Source of the DNA: Psychrobacter sp. I-STPA10
Lineage (GTDB): Bacteria; Pseudomonadota; Gammaproteobacteria; Pseudomonadales; Moraxellaceae
Reading direction: 5' to 3'
Length of the DNA stretch: 64,000 nucleotides
Assembly (NCBI RefSeq): GCF_021012795.1
Contig: NZ_VFYU01000001.1
Span: 1-64,000 of the forward strand
In this document: one piece after another, positions 1 to 8,698 of the stretch
Layout: every line of letters begins with the position of its first letter
Numbering within the stretch: position 1 is the first letter of the stretch
Position numbers and translations under genes: made by a program
The notes under the pieces: model-generated
Told to the model about the DNA's origin: nothing
Seen by the model: the letters and a program-made list of their open reading frames with translations, nothing else
The model's database searches: none

Positions 1-62
1 TATAGTCAATTCATACTAAAAATGTTATAAAGTCATTCAAAGAACCAAAAATTAGGAAACCA

Positions 63-392
63 ATGACATACTCTTTAGAATTTCGCAAACAAGTATTAAA
101 AAGCTTAGAAAAGGGAATGACCTTTAAAGAAGCTGTTCAAGAATATGATATCAGTCCAACCACCATCCAGAAATGGAAAAAACGGTTATATAGCAAGAAA
201 ACACGCAATATCGAACCGACTAAAATTGCTAATGACGCTTTACTTAAAGATGTAGAGAACCATCCAGACAGCTATCATTATGAACGTGCAAGACGTTTAG
301 GATGTAGCACTTCAGGTATCTGTGTCGCACTAAAACGCCTTGGTATCACTCAAAAAAAAGACCTTAAGCCATCCAAAAGCTTGTCTGATTAA
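63..392 (+). CDS. IS630 transposase, N-terminal frame (OrfA)
   Basis: This 109-residue product begins with a helix-turn-helix resembling IS630 DNA-binding domains (EFRKQVLKSLEKG, then a second helix ending IQKWKKRL). It carries no catalytic residues. Its frame ends shortly after a run of eight A at 352-359, and the family sequence continues in the +1 frame as OrfB. A full transposase therefore requires either ribosomal frameshifting at the A run or a one-base difference that has broken the gene. It is preceded by a modest purine-rich stretch (aattaggaaacca) that could act as a ribosome site. Confidence 0.8.
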   Translation: MTYSLEFRKQVLKSLEKGMTFKEAVQEYDISPTTIQKWKKRLYSKKTRNIEPTKIANDALLKDVENHPDSYHYERARRLGCSTSGICVALKRLGITQKKDLKPSKSLSD

Positions 393-906
393 AAGAGCAG
401 AGTATCAAGCTAAGCTAGCTTTTTATCAAAAGCAAGGATTTCCCATAGTATATATGGATGAGAGCGGTTTTGAGCAGGAAGTCATACGTCCTTTTGGCTA
501 TAGCGCTATCGGCAAACCTTGTATTGATAGTTATAATTGGCAAGCTCGTAGCAGAACAAATGTTATAGGTGCACTCTATAATAAAACCTTGTTTGCTATT
601 GATTACTTTAAACAAAACATTAACTCAAAAGTATTTCGTAGTTGGTGTAAGAACACCTTAATTCCGAGGCTTAATACTAAATGCGTCATTGTCATGGATA
701 ATGCCAGCTTCCATAAGAAAGTAACACGTCTTTTTAATAGACATGGTCATCGTGTGTTGTTCCTACCTCCTTATAGTCCTGATTTAAATCCTATTGAAAA
801 GAAGTGGGGAAACGTGAAATCTTTACGTAAAGGTTGGTTAGAAAACGATTTATCTAAATTATTTTATGATATTTGTCCTTACTATAACTCTTTTGTTTTG
901 AATTGA
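340..906 (+). CDS. IS630 transposase, catalytic DDE frame (OrfB)
   Basis: The 188-residue frame holds the DDE integrase core. The first Asp is in IVYMDESGFE, the second in VIVMDNASFH, and the catalytic Glu follows PPYSPDLNPIE. This spacing and the NPIEKKW block are typical of IS630 transposases. True translation is probably by frameshift from the upstream frame rather than from the ATG at 340, because family homology runs continuously across the A8 run. All three catalytic acids are present, so the element could be active if the frameshift works. The last codons lie just inside the right inverted repeat. Confidence 0.85.
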   Translation: MVSLKKKTLSHPKACLIKRAEYQAKLAFYQKQGFPIVYMDESGFEQEVIRPFGYSAIGKPCIDSYNWQARSRTNVIGALYNKTLFAIDYFKQNINSKVFRSWCKNTLIPRLNTKCVIVMDNASFHKKVTRLFNRHGHRVLFLPPYSPDLNPIEKKWGNVKSLRKGWLENDLSKLFYDICPYYNSFVLN

Positions 907-3900
907 CTATAGTCTTGTGCCTTTTGTACAACATCTAAGATATAGTTAATTAACCCAACTTCTTCAAGTAATTGATAGAACTCGTCATTATTGCTAGCAC
1001 AGTCAAATAACTTAACCTTGAAACAAATAGTTTCTTTATTTTCATTGTTTTTAACATAAGTATAAGATTTGCAATTAGATAAAATATAATTATATATTTT
1101 ATTATGAGAGTGATTATTGGCATAATTATAATCAGAAGCATGCGCTTCTAAAAATGGAGTAAAATCTGGTTCCCAACTATTACCATAAAATAAATGGCCT
1201 AAGATAGTAAAAACACAGTTTCCTGACATTGTACTACTGTAATGAATTAATGCGTTTTTTTCTTCCCACTCTAGATCTATCTCAAACTCTATAAGCTTAA
1301 TAAAGGAAAGAACTAAGCTTTTAATATCATTATAATCAAGCCTGTTAATCAGTTTTTTAAGATTAGGTACAAAAACTAAACTTACTAGTTTGTTAGCATT
1401 AGCTTGGAAAAGAAAGTCAAAGATATAGTCATGATTTTCTTGCTTTTCAGTGGCCTCAATATAATCCTGATCATTCAAATTTAAAAAATTACTTACTTTG
1501 AGTATAGTTTGGATATTAGGACTACTAAACTGATACCAATGTTTCTCATTAACTATGAGTGGTTCTAAACTCTCTAGATATTCAGATAAATTAATTTGAG
1601 TGTTTGATGCTGTTACAATGTTTTTAATTTCTGTCCGGGTGAAGCTCTCGTTTAAATCACCTATATGTGCTAACTCTATTAATATATCATGGGTTGTCTC
1701 ATAATCTAAGGATCGAAGGGTACAGAAATACGCTAAGAATTTATAGAAAAAAATATAGTCATTATCATTAAATTGGTCTGACTCCATACTTGTAATATAA
1801 CTGATATATAATAGAAATAAATCTTCATTAATATCATAGGAATGAATGATAGATAATTCATCATTTAACTGTTTTTTTATAAGCTTATATTTTTGATGGT
1901 CTTTTAAGTTGTAATCTAAATATTTTTTTGCGTAGAATGGTTCTATATCATCTCTTGGTAGAAATTCTGCAATAAGAGCTTGATAGTCAGGTTCAATAAT
2001 CTTAGTTTCGCTTAAGGTATGATGATTAACTGATGTAAGGGGTGTATGTCTTAATTCTGGGAAGCCACTGATTAAATACCCCGTAGTTTCATAGACATCT
2101 TCTACAAATTTTTTAGTTAATCGTATGCCATATTTTTGGAATAAATCCTGTATTCCACCCTCTAACATCAAACTAACTTCCCAATCATCTCCATAGTCAT
2201 AATACTCAAGATCATCAATCACTAAATATTTGATGTTCTTTCTAATTCTCTTTATATTTTTCTTTAAATAATCTTGAAATTGTATTGGGAATATATCGTT
2301 AAATTTATAAAAACTAGTATAAAATTTTGAGAACGTAATGCTCTGGTTATAATAGTCGATCAGATCTATAGGCTTGACCCCTAGTTTATCCCTATAAATT
2401 TCTATTAGATAAGGGAATTGGTACATTGAAGCTACAGGAACTATACTGTTAGTATTTTTGTTCCTAAATTTATCTATATCTTTAGATATCTCGGATAGTA
2501 TAAAGTCTGTAATCTCTTTGTCTTCATTTAATTCTTCATTAAATAGACGATGAGTAATAGTTAGCTTCCAGTACTTTTCATCTTCTGGAATATATTTCTT
2601 ACTGAATGTTTGCCAGCTAGCACTTTCAGTGTCATTAGTAAATCCTAAATTATTAAATTCCTTAAATATTTTCTCTTTTAATAATAGCGTTTGACTGGGT
2701 GTAAGAACAATTTTTTCACCATACGTGATAGATTGTTCATTGGTGTCAGAGCTGTAAAACTCCTTTCTAGTACTAAAAACTAAAATTAATTGATTAAAAA
2801 ATATTGCATTTTTAATAATGTATTCAACCCAAAAATTACCTTCTCCTCTTAAATATTCAAGTAAATAATCTTTAATGCCTGGGCTTTGGAAGTTAACCAA
2901 TGTATAAGGACTATAAGGCTCCTTTTCAGTAACAATATAAAAATCTTCTAATAATTTAAGTTCATCAAAAAAATTGCGGGGTTTTGAGTCATATTCTTTT
3001 TGGACATCTGCATCTAAAGCAATCGCTCTAAATGCTTGCCTTAAGTCTTGAATCTCTAAGGGATCGTCACAAGTCAGTAGAGTAATCAAAATTATTTGAG
3101 CGGTATCATTCAGATCCTGAAAATTTTTCTTCCAGAAGGCAGTAGGTTTGCGTAGATAGTTTAAAAAACCATCGAAGAAATCTATTGGGTAAGATAGGTA
3201 TTTATTAGTATGTTGCTTAAGAAAAAACTCTATATGACGAGGAGAATAGTTTAAATTGTAGACAATTGATTCAAGTTTACTGGAATTCCAAGAAAGCATC
3301 TGGAAGTAAATTTGACTATAATCATAAAATCTTAAATGATTCAAAAATATCCTAGCTTTATCCTCAGTACTATAATCATCAATACTGATAGTGAATGATT
3401 CATTATTCAGCACCCATTTAATCTTCTCATCAGAAAAATTAATGACATCTTGGATAATGTATTGTCTAGACGTTAATATTAAAAAGATATTTGGACTATT
3501 TTTAATGTCTTCGATAATACGAAAAAAGTTATTCAATAACGTATTTTTTTTGTATAAGGGACTAAAATTTTGTCCCCAAAAGTCATCTACGACTATTAAC
3601 TGCTTTCTATCATCATCTAATAATGACTCTATCTCATCCAGTGATTTATCAGATAGAAAGTAAAAGCTTCTAATATTATGATAATGAATCAGATAATGAC
3701 TAATGATCTGTGCTGCCGTTGTTTTTCCAACTCCGGGATTACCTGTGATGATTAATACTCTTTTTTTCTCGACCAAATCAATACACGGCTTTATGTGTTT
3801 GGTTTGATGAAATAATAACTGCTTTTTTTGAATTTCATTTAAGAATGATTTTGTCTGACGGTGGTGCTTCTTATTGATTATCTGTTCAAGCAATTGGTCA

Positions 3901-4349
3901 TAAATTAACTGATTGGGTGCGAGAATCTTGGAATAGGTTTTAAGAATATCTTTATATTTTAAACTAGAAAGGTATTGATTAAGTTTTACCCCATCAATGA
4001 TGTCTTCATCACTATGTATATAAACCTTAAATAAAGAACGAATCTTGTCTATCTGCGCTACATTCAGTTGTTTGCTAATACAAATAATGTATCTATCAGG
4101 TTTTAATCTAATGCAGTTTTCTAATTCAGCTTTAAGGCTGCTGAATAAGCTATTAAAATTACTAGGATCATAATGTTTACATTGTCCAATGATTAGATGT
4201 GAAGAATTAGTACATCTAATATCAATGCCACCGTCACGTCCCTCACTAAAAGTACGAAAGGTTAAAGGGTGTTCTCTAATTTCTAATATATCTCGACATA
4301 AATTCTCGAACTCAGTCGGTGATAATAGGTTATAAAAATCAAAAGTCAT
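882..4349 (-). CDS. Mrr-like nuclease fused to STAND (nSTAND3-type) NTPase; candidate phage-defence protein
   Basis: This 1155-residue protein starts with a restriction-endonuclease fold: a DGGIDI motif near residues 39-44 and QCK at 56-58 give the PD-(D/E)xK active site (D43, Q56, K58) of the Mrr group. A P-loop NTPase follows, with Walker A GNPGVGKT at 203-210, Walker B LIVVDDFWGQ at 251-260 and an ILTSR sensor near 290-295. The remaining 700 residues are alpha-helical-looking and lack motifs I recognise, as expected of a sensor region. Nuclease-STAND proteins such as the Avs families degrade DNA after sensing a phage protein; that role is inferred here. The gene is strikingly AT-rich relative to guaA downstream, suggesting transfer. 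Its last ten codons (from DYSQF onward) are encoded by the IS630 end, so the native C-terminus has been replaced. Confidence 0.8.
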   Translation of the reverse strand: MTFDFYNLLSPTEFENLCRDILEIREHPLTFRTFSEGRDGGIDIRCTNSSHLIIGQCKHYDPSNFNSLFSSLKAELENCIRLKPDRYIICISKQLNVAQIDKIRSLFKVYIHSDEDIIDGVKLNQYLSSLKYKDILKTYSKILAPNQLIYDQLLEQIINKKHHRQTKSFLNEIQKKQLLFHQTKHIKPCIDLVEKKRVLIITGNPGVGKTTAAQIISHYLIHYHNIRSFYFLSDKSLDEIESLLDDDRKQLIVVDDFWGQNFSPLYKKNTLLNNFFRIIEDIKNSPNIFLILTSRQYIIQDVINFSDEKIKWVLNNESFTISIDDYSTEDKARIFLNHLRFYDYSQIYFQMLSWNSSKLESIVYNLNYSPRHIEFFLKQHTNKYLSYPIDFFDGFLNYLRKPTAFWKKNFQDLNDTAQIILITLLTCDDPLEIQDLRQAFRAIALDADVQKEYDSKPRNFFDELKLLEDFYIVTEKEPYSPYTLVNFQSPGIKDYLLEYLRGEGNFWVEYIIKNAIFFNQLILVFSTRKEFYSSDTNEQSITYGEKIVLTPSQTLLLKEKIFKEFNNLGFTNDTESASWQTFSKKYIPEDEKYWKLTITHRLFNEELNEDKEITDFILSEISKDIDKFRNKNTNSIVPVASMYQFPYLIEIYRDKLGVKPIDLIDYYNQSITFSKFYTSFYKFNDIFPIQFQDYLKKNIKRIRKNIKYLVIDDLEYYDYGDDWEVSLMLEGGIQDLFQKYGIRLTKKFVEDVYETTGYLISGFPELRHTPLTSVNHHTLSETKIIEPDYQALIAEFLPRDDIEPFYAKKYLDYNLKDHQKYKLIKKQLNDELSIIHSYDINEDLFLLYISYITSMESDQFNDNDYIFFYKFLAYFCTLRSLDYETTHDILIELAHIGDLNESFTRTEIKNIVTASNTQINLSEYLESLEPLIVNEKHWYQFSSPNIQTILKVSNFLNLNDQDYIEATEKQENHDYIFDFLFQANANKLVSLVFVPNLKKLINRLDYNDIKSLVLSFIKLIEFEIDLEWEEKNALIHYSSTMSGNCVFTILGHLFYGNSWEPDFTPFLEAHASDYNYANNHSHNKIYNYILSNCKSYTYVKNNENKETICFKVKLFDCASNNDEFYQLLEEVGLINYILDVVQKAQDYSQFKTKEL

Positions 4350-4371
4350 AGTTATCCATGTATGTTAACTC

Positions 4372-4401
4372 TAAGAATTTTTTTCAAAAATCTAATTCTT
4401 A
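4372..4401. promoter_or_regulatory. Inverted repeat upstream of the STAND gene
   Basis: TAAGAATT (4372-4379) and AATTCTTA (4394-4401) form a perfect 8-bp inverted repeat with a 14-bp spacer, 23 bp upstream of the STAND start codon. It could be an operator or a 5'-leader hairpin; no function is demonstrated. Confidence 0.35.
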
Positions 4402-4581
4402 TGATTAATATTATCACGAAGAAAAGTACGTTTTTAGTAATTATAGTAGGTTAGTAGAAGTATATTTTACTGGGTATTTAGGATGAGATACCAACCACCC
4501 CCACTCACAACATAATTTTGCTAATATGATAGCTTAATCCAATCACTCACTCGGTATGCTGTCATAACTTTGACCAACTAA

Positions 4582-4896
4582 GCTCTACTAGATGACCAAT
4601 TCGAGTTAACTATACAACAAAGCCGTACAGCGATTTCTGGTTATCTAGTGCAAGTGCCGTATTTGTTTGGCTCTACCTTGTGAGATAATTTTTCTGAAAG
4701 TAGTGATGTGGATTTATTGATTGAAATTGATCCAGATGCTCACTTATCTTATTTTGACTTATTAATGATTAAAGAGAATTTTAGCCAGCTGTTAGGTCGC
4801 TCTGTGGATATGGTAGAAAAACAAGCCATTAAGAATCCTTATCGTCGAGTACAAATCGTGCAAACAGCAAAGCTTAAGAAATATACTTGCCCATGA
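4582..4896 (+). pseudogene. Decayed MNT-type nucleotidyltransferase antitoxin (MntA-like)
   Basis: Read in one frame from about 4582, the sequence gives an N-terminal helix region, then VPYLFGSTL, a TGA stop at 4681-4683, and DNFSESSDVDLLIEID. Counting the stop as one residue restores the exact GSx10DxD signature of minimal nucleotidyltransferases that serve as the antitoxin of HEPN/MNT (type VII) modules. The downstream part (LLMIKENFSQLLGRSVDMV, then KNPYRR) also fits the family. The end is abnormal: the expected C-terminus is replaced by a short unrelated tail. An ATG at 4708 could yield only a 62-residue fragment without the active site. I call it a pseudogene. Confidence 0.7.
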
Positions 4897-4994
4897 CTAT
4901 AATGGATATCTTAACCGAACGTATTTGGCTGGTCGCTATAAATGATATCCCCATACTTTATAATAAGCTAAAACCTCTAGTTGCACTTTTATAA
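4893..4994 (+). pseudogene. C-terminal remnant of a HEPN toxin (DUF86/HepT-like)
   Basis: A 33-residue frame directly overlapping the MntA remnant reads ILTERIWLV, then INDIPILYNKLKPLV. That resembles the conserved C-terminal helix of DUF86/HepT proteins (W..V..DIP.L...I..L). The RNase part with the Rx4-6H motif is absent, so an internal deletion appears to have joined the antitoxin 3' region to the last codons of the toxin. The gene order (antitoxin then toxin) is consistent with an MntA-HepT operon. Confidence 0.55.
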
Positions 4995-5076
4995 ATACTC
5001 CAGATATAAAATAGCCATCGGAGCACCTAAAGTAGATACAAGCCGATGGCATATCTGGTAAATTTAAATAAGCTAA

Positions 5077-5319
5077 TTATCTTGGAAAAGTCGGAGGAAT
5101 GTAGTTTGGATTTTCTATAAGTTCACCCTCATGATTTGATATAAATAGCTCAGAAGTTGGATCGTGTCTATCTTTATGTGGATAAGCGTCATAAAAGGTG
5201 TTACTAGGTTGGGGGTAATAGCCACTATTAGGTGAGGAGTTGCTCAACTGCCCGCTACTAGCACACCCTGCTAGCATCAACAAGCTTGCGGTAGTTAGTG
5301 TAACAGCTATTTTTTCCAT
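5077..5319 (-). CDS. Small lipoprotein of unknown function
   Basis: The 80-residue product begins with a short signal peptide and lipobox LMLAGC (acylated Cys at 19), followed by a Ser/Asn/Pro/Tyr-rich mature region with no domain I recognise. It should be an envelope-anchored lipoprotein. Its start overlaps the end of the upstream lipoprotein reading frame by 13 bp, indicating co-transcription and probably translational coupling. Confidence 0.65.
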   Translation of the reverse strand: MEKIAVTLTTASLLMLAGCASSGQLSNSSPNSGYYPQPSNTFYDAYPHKDRHDPTSELFISNHEGELIENPNYIPPTFPR

Positions 5320-5828
5320 AAATATCCCTTACTTAAGTCAATCATTACTAACTCCCCTTTAATCCTACCACTTATCGACCAACAATCAACACGCCACCCC
5401 ACCCCTATCAAATACTGGCTACCATTACTATTTTGCTTATCAAGCTCACTACGACGCTGTAAAGGTACGGTGCAACCGCGAGGCTTAATATAATCAATGG
5501 CAATTTTGGTAGCGGTATTTTTATCAAACAGCTGTTTGTCTTGACGTTGTATCAAGATGTAATAGGGCTGGGCAAAAGGAATGATAAAGCTGTCTAATAC
5601 ATAGGGAACATTGTCATAGCTAAGGACAGCATGGTTTTCATCGACCTTCAACAAGTCTTTTGCTAGAGCGGTTGACTGTGTGCTGTCAGCCGAAGTTGAT
5701 GTATGAGTCACTACACTCGTCGCATTTGATAACGTTTGGTTTGGTGTAGATTAACACCCTGTGAATAGCAATGCACTGCCACATAAACTAATAGTTAATA
5801 AATTAGTCATGGCTTTTAAGATATTCAT
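5307..5828 (-). pseudogene. Lipoprotein gene with an in-frame stop right after the lipobox
   Basis: From an ATG at 5828 the frame encodes a good lipoprotein signal (MNILKAMTNLL..., lipobox LFTGC with Cys at residue 25), then TAA at 5753-5751, and continues open in the same frame to 5307. The distal part alone could start at GTG 5711 and give 134 residues, but would have no signal peptide. The simplest reading is a nonsense mutation (for example CAA to TAA) or a base-call error in a roughly 170-residue lipoprotein. I recognise no domain in the mature part, which contains a CTVPLQRRSELDKQ stretch. It overlaps the following 80-residue lipoprotein gene. Confidence 0.65.
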
Positions 5829-5974
5829 AAACGAATCCTTGTTGTAAAATTTAATAGTCATGTGTCGTAAACGTATTGTGTGTATTATCATTCGTAAACT
5901 TGATAATCCTTTCCATTATACCCCGCAAACTTGTTAAAATAAGCGTCAAATTTTTTCTTTGATGGACTGAGCTT

Positions 5975-7585
5975 ATGACAACAACAACTGACACACCCAA
6001 CCAACTTCCCGCTATCAAACAAGACCGTATTTTAATCCTCGACTTTGGCTCACAATACAGCCAACTTATCGCCCGTCGTGTGCGTGAAGCAGGCGTATTT
6101 TGTGAAATGTACCCTTTTGATATTGATAGCGACCGTATTACAAACTTTGGCGCAAAAGGGGTTATCCTATCTGGAGGTCCTGAAAGTGTGCATGGCGAAG
6201 GTAGCCCAAAGATTAACCAAGCGGTGTTTGATTTGGGCGTACCAGTATTGGGCATTTGCTACGGTATGCAAGCGATGGCACAACAGTTTGGCGGTCGAGT
6301 ACATGCCAGTGATGTGCATGAGTTCGGCTCAGCAAGCATAGATGTGACCGCTGATTGTGAACTGCTAATTAACATTGAGGACGAACCAAAAAAACTACAT
6401 GTATGGATGAGTCATGGCGACAAAGTCACCGAATTGCCAACAGGCTTTGAAGTTATCGCCAGTACGCCAAGCTGTCCGATTGCCGTAATGGCAAATAAAG
6501 ACAAGCATTACTATGGCTTGCAGTTTCACCCTGAGGTCACCCATAGCTTGCAAGGTCAGGTGATTTTAAGCCGTTTTGTGCATCAAATTTGTGGCTGCGC
6601 TGGCGATTGGACACCCGATAACATCATTGATATGCGAGTGGCACAGTTAAAAGAGCAAATCGGTGATGCACAAGTGTTGCTTGGGCTGTCAGGTGGGGTT
6701 GATAGCTCGGTGGTGGCTGGGTTGTTGCATAAAGCGATTGGTGATAAATTGACTTGTGTGTTTGTCGATAATGGCTTATTGCGTCTGCATGAAGGCGACC
6801 AAGTGATGCAGGTATTTGCCGAAAACATGGGCGTGAAAGTGATTCGTGTTGATGCCGAACAGCAATTTTTGGACGCATTGGCAGGTGAAGCTGACCCTGA
6901 AGTAAAACGCAAAATCATCGGCAAAACCTTTATTGATGTGTTTGCCGATACCGCCCGTCAATTATCAAAAAATAGCGAAACTGGTGAGGAAATCAAATTC
7001 TTAGCACAAGGGACGATTTATCCTGATGTCATCGAGTCGGCAAAGTCACATCAAGGCAAAGCGCATGTGATTAAAAGCCATCATAACGTTGGCGGATTGC
7101 CCGATGATTTGGCGTTTGAACTCGTTGAGCCGCTGCGTGATTTATTTAAAGATGAGGTGCGTAAACTGGGTATCACTTTGGGCTTGCCTCATAAGATGAT
7201 TTATCGCCACCCCTTCCCTGGCCCGGGTTTGGGTGTACGTATTTTGGGTGAGGTGAAAAAGGAATATGCCGATATTTTACGCCTTGCTGATGCCATCTTT
7301 ATGCAAGAGCTAGAAAAATCAGGCTGGTATGAAAAAACAGCCCAAGCCTTTGCGGTATTTACCCCTGTTAAATCGGTGGGCGTGGTTGGTGATGGTCGCC
7401 GTTATGCGTGGGTGATTGCGTTGCGTGCGGTAGAAACAGTGGACTTTATGACCGCTCGTTTTGCTCATCTGCCGTATGAGCTGATTGAGACGGTATCAAA
7501 CCGTATTATGAATGAGATTGCCGATGTATCTCGGGTCACTTATGATGTGTCAAGTAAGCCACCTGCGACGATTGAGTGGGAGTAA
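5975..7585 (+). CDS. guaA: GMP synthase (glutamine-hydrolysing)
   Basis: It converts XMP to GMP using glutamine and ATP, the last step of guanine nucleotide synthesis. The 536-residue length is close to that of E. coli GuaA (525). The N-terminal class I amidotransferase has the nucleophile Cys95 in LGICYGMQ and the His/Glu pair in LQFHPEV. The ATP pyrophosphatase loop [10 protein letters not shown] follows, and the C-terminal dimerisation domain ends with the conserved PPATIEWE. guaB is not next to it, so it appears monocistronic. Codon use is that of the host backbone, unlike the AT-rich genes to its left. The ATG at 5975 matches the expected N-terminus. Confidence 0.98.
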   Translation: MTTTTDTPNQLPAIKQDRILILDFGSQYSQLIARRVREAGVFCEMYPFDIDSDRITNFGAKGVILSGGPESVHGEGSPKINQAVFDLGVPVLGICYGMQAMAQQFGGRVHASDVHEFGSASIDVTADCELLINIEDEPKKLHVWMSHGDKVTELPTGFEVIASTPSCPIAVMANKDKHYYGLQFHPEVTHSLQGQVILSRFVHQICGCAGDWTPDNIIDMRVAQLKEQIGDAQVLLGLSGGVDSSVVAGLLHKAIGDKLTCVFVDNGLLRLHEGDQVMQVFAENMGVKVIRVDAEQQFLDALAGEADPEVKRKIIGKTFIDVFADTARQLSKNSETGEEIKFLAQGTIYPDVIESAKSHQGKAHVIKSHHNVGGLPDDLAFELVEPLRDLFKDEVRKLGITLGLPHKMIYRHPFPGPGLGVRILGEVKKEYADILRLADAIFMQELEKSGWYEKTAQAFAVFTPVKSVGVVGDGRRYAWVIALRAVETVDFMTARFAHLPYELIETVSNRIMNEIADVSRVTYDVSSKPPATIEWE

Positions 7586-7673
7586 ATGTTAGTTTCTATA
7601 AGACATAGACGCCATTATTTTTTGCTTAATTTTCATTTAATCATTATTGGGTAGTGTTCTAAAAAATATGCTA

Positions 7674-7718
7674 CCCCCTCCCTAAAACCCTTCTGCTGGT
7701 AAGGGATTAGGGAGCGGG
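7674..7718. repeat. REP-like palindrome in the guaA downstream spacer
   Basis: CTCCCTAAAACCCTT (7678-7692) pairs with AAGGGATTAGGGAG (7701-7714) with small mismatches, and flanking C/G runs extend the stem. There is no T-tract, so it is more like a dispersed intergenic palindrome than an intrinsic terminator. The rest of 7586-7793 shows no gene. Confidence 0.4.
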
Positions 7719-7793
7719 CTGAGATTATAGTAATTTATTAAAAACAGCCACAGTATACTTTTTGAAACACCAGCCGTTATGGTAAGTGCAGCA

Positions 7794-7820
7794 CACCCAA
7801 TCTTGTATTGGGTGTTTTTT
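7794..7820 (+). terminator. Rho-independent terminator
   Basis: An 8-bp perfect stem, CACCCAAT (7794-7801) and ATTGGGTG (7807-7814), with a 5-nt loop is followed by six T. It lies about 210 bp downstream of guaA and is the only good terminator in that spacer. Confidence 0.75.
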
Positions 7821-7939
7821 ATTGCAAGCACAAAGTTTTATTTAAATATATGATTGATAATGTTTTAAGGTAGTGCCAACATAACAAGTTACTATCTACC
7901 AAATTAATATCAATTGATTAATATACATTAAGGGACTAA

Positions 7940-8629
7940 ATGCTTTGTAATCAGTGTGGACATAAAAACATAGATAGGACATCTCTTTGCGCAGTTTGTG
8001 GACAAAGTTTAGCGCCGCCGCCGTCACTTCCTGCAATGAACAACTCAAATCATGATTCTTATTATGCTCCACCAAAAACACTGTCTATGCCAAGTGTGAC
8101 AAGTGATGCAACAAGTGATACCGATGCTTTTTTGTCTGCGTATGTTGGTGATAGATATCAGTCTTATTATCGTGATAATTGGTTTAAAGGCAATCCTATC
8201 AGCCTAAAATCAGCAGAAGAAGCCAGTCATACTTTAGGCTTTAATATAGCAGCATTTTTCTTAGGTATATTTTGGTTGTGTTATCGCAAAATGTATAGGG
8301 TTGCGTTTATATATATGGGGGCTATAACTGTATTGGATTTAATTGTGATGCATGTGCTGAGTATGGATACTTATGAAAAAGTAGGCAATATAACTTTTAT
8401 GATAGCGCCAGCCATTATGTTAGGCATTTTAGCCAATCGTTTTTATTTACAGCATTGTATAAAACAAATTAAACAGAAAACCAGTACAGCATCAGATACA
8501 GGCGTTATTTGTCAGCAATTAAGTTCAGAAGGTGGCACAACTTGGCTCGGTGCATTTGGGGGTACAATATTAGCCATCATTATGGTAGGAGTGATGTATT
8601 ATTTATTTGCACCCAGTTGGTTTATGTAA
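7940..8629 (+). CDS. Zinc-ribbon membrane protein with DUF2628-like domain
   Basis: The 229-residue protein opens with a zinc ribbon (CNQCGH at 3-8 and CAVCGQ at 17-22), a Pro/Ser linker, then a DUF2628-like membrane region. That region has the typical F.LGIFWLCYRKMYRVA block followed by two further hydrophobic helices, and one more helix lies at the C-terminus. Such proteins are inner-membrane proteins of unknown role. It stands alone between guaA and the convergent DUF2157 operon. The spacer after it (8630-8698) has no obvious terminator. Confidence 0.75.
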   Translation: MLCNQCGHKNIDRTSLCAVCGQSLAPPPSLPAMNNSNHDSYYAPPKTLSMPSVTSDATSDTDAFLSAYVGDRYQSYYRDNWFKGNPISLKSAEEASHTLGFNIAAFFLGIFWLCYRKMYRVAFIYMGAITVLDLIVMHVLSMDTYEKVGNITFMIAPAIMLGILANRFYLQHCIKQIKQKTSTASDTGVICQQLSSEGGTTWLGAFGGTILAIIMVGVMYYLFAPSWFM

Positions 8630-8698
8630 TAGCAACTCTAAAATAACCTATCATTGTTAAACTCAGTCAAAAAGGAATAGCAATAAAATCCAAACCAA

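Larger units (their letters stand above)
1..911 (+). mobile_element. IS630-family insertion sequence, near-complete or complete
   Basis: A 13-bp perfect terminal inverted repeat (TATAGTCAATTCA at 1-13, its reverse complement at 899-911) encloses a two-frame DDE transposase. Ends rich in TA agree with the TA target preference of IS630/Tc1-mariner elements. The left end coincides with the window edge, so the left flank and target duplication cannot be inspected. The right end lies inside the 3' part of the neighbouring STAND gene and provides that gene's stop codon. Confidence 0.88.

Noticed and set aside
5851-6255. 134-codon open frame on the minus strand overlapping guaA
   Set aside because: It lies opposite the highly conserved guaA 5' region, has no family resemblance and no ribosome site; a shadow frame.
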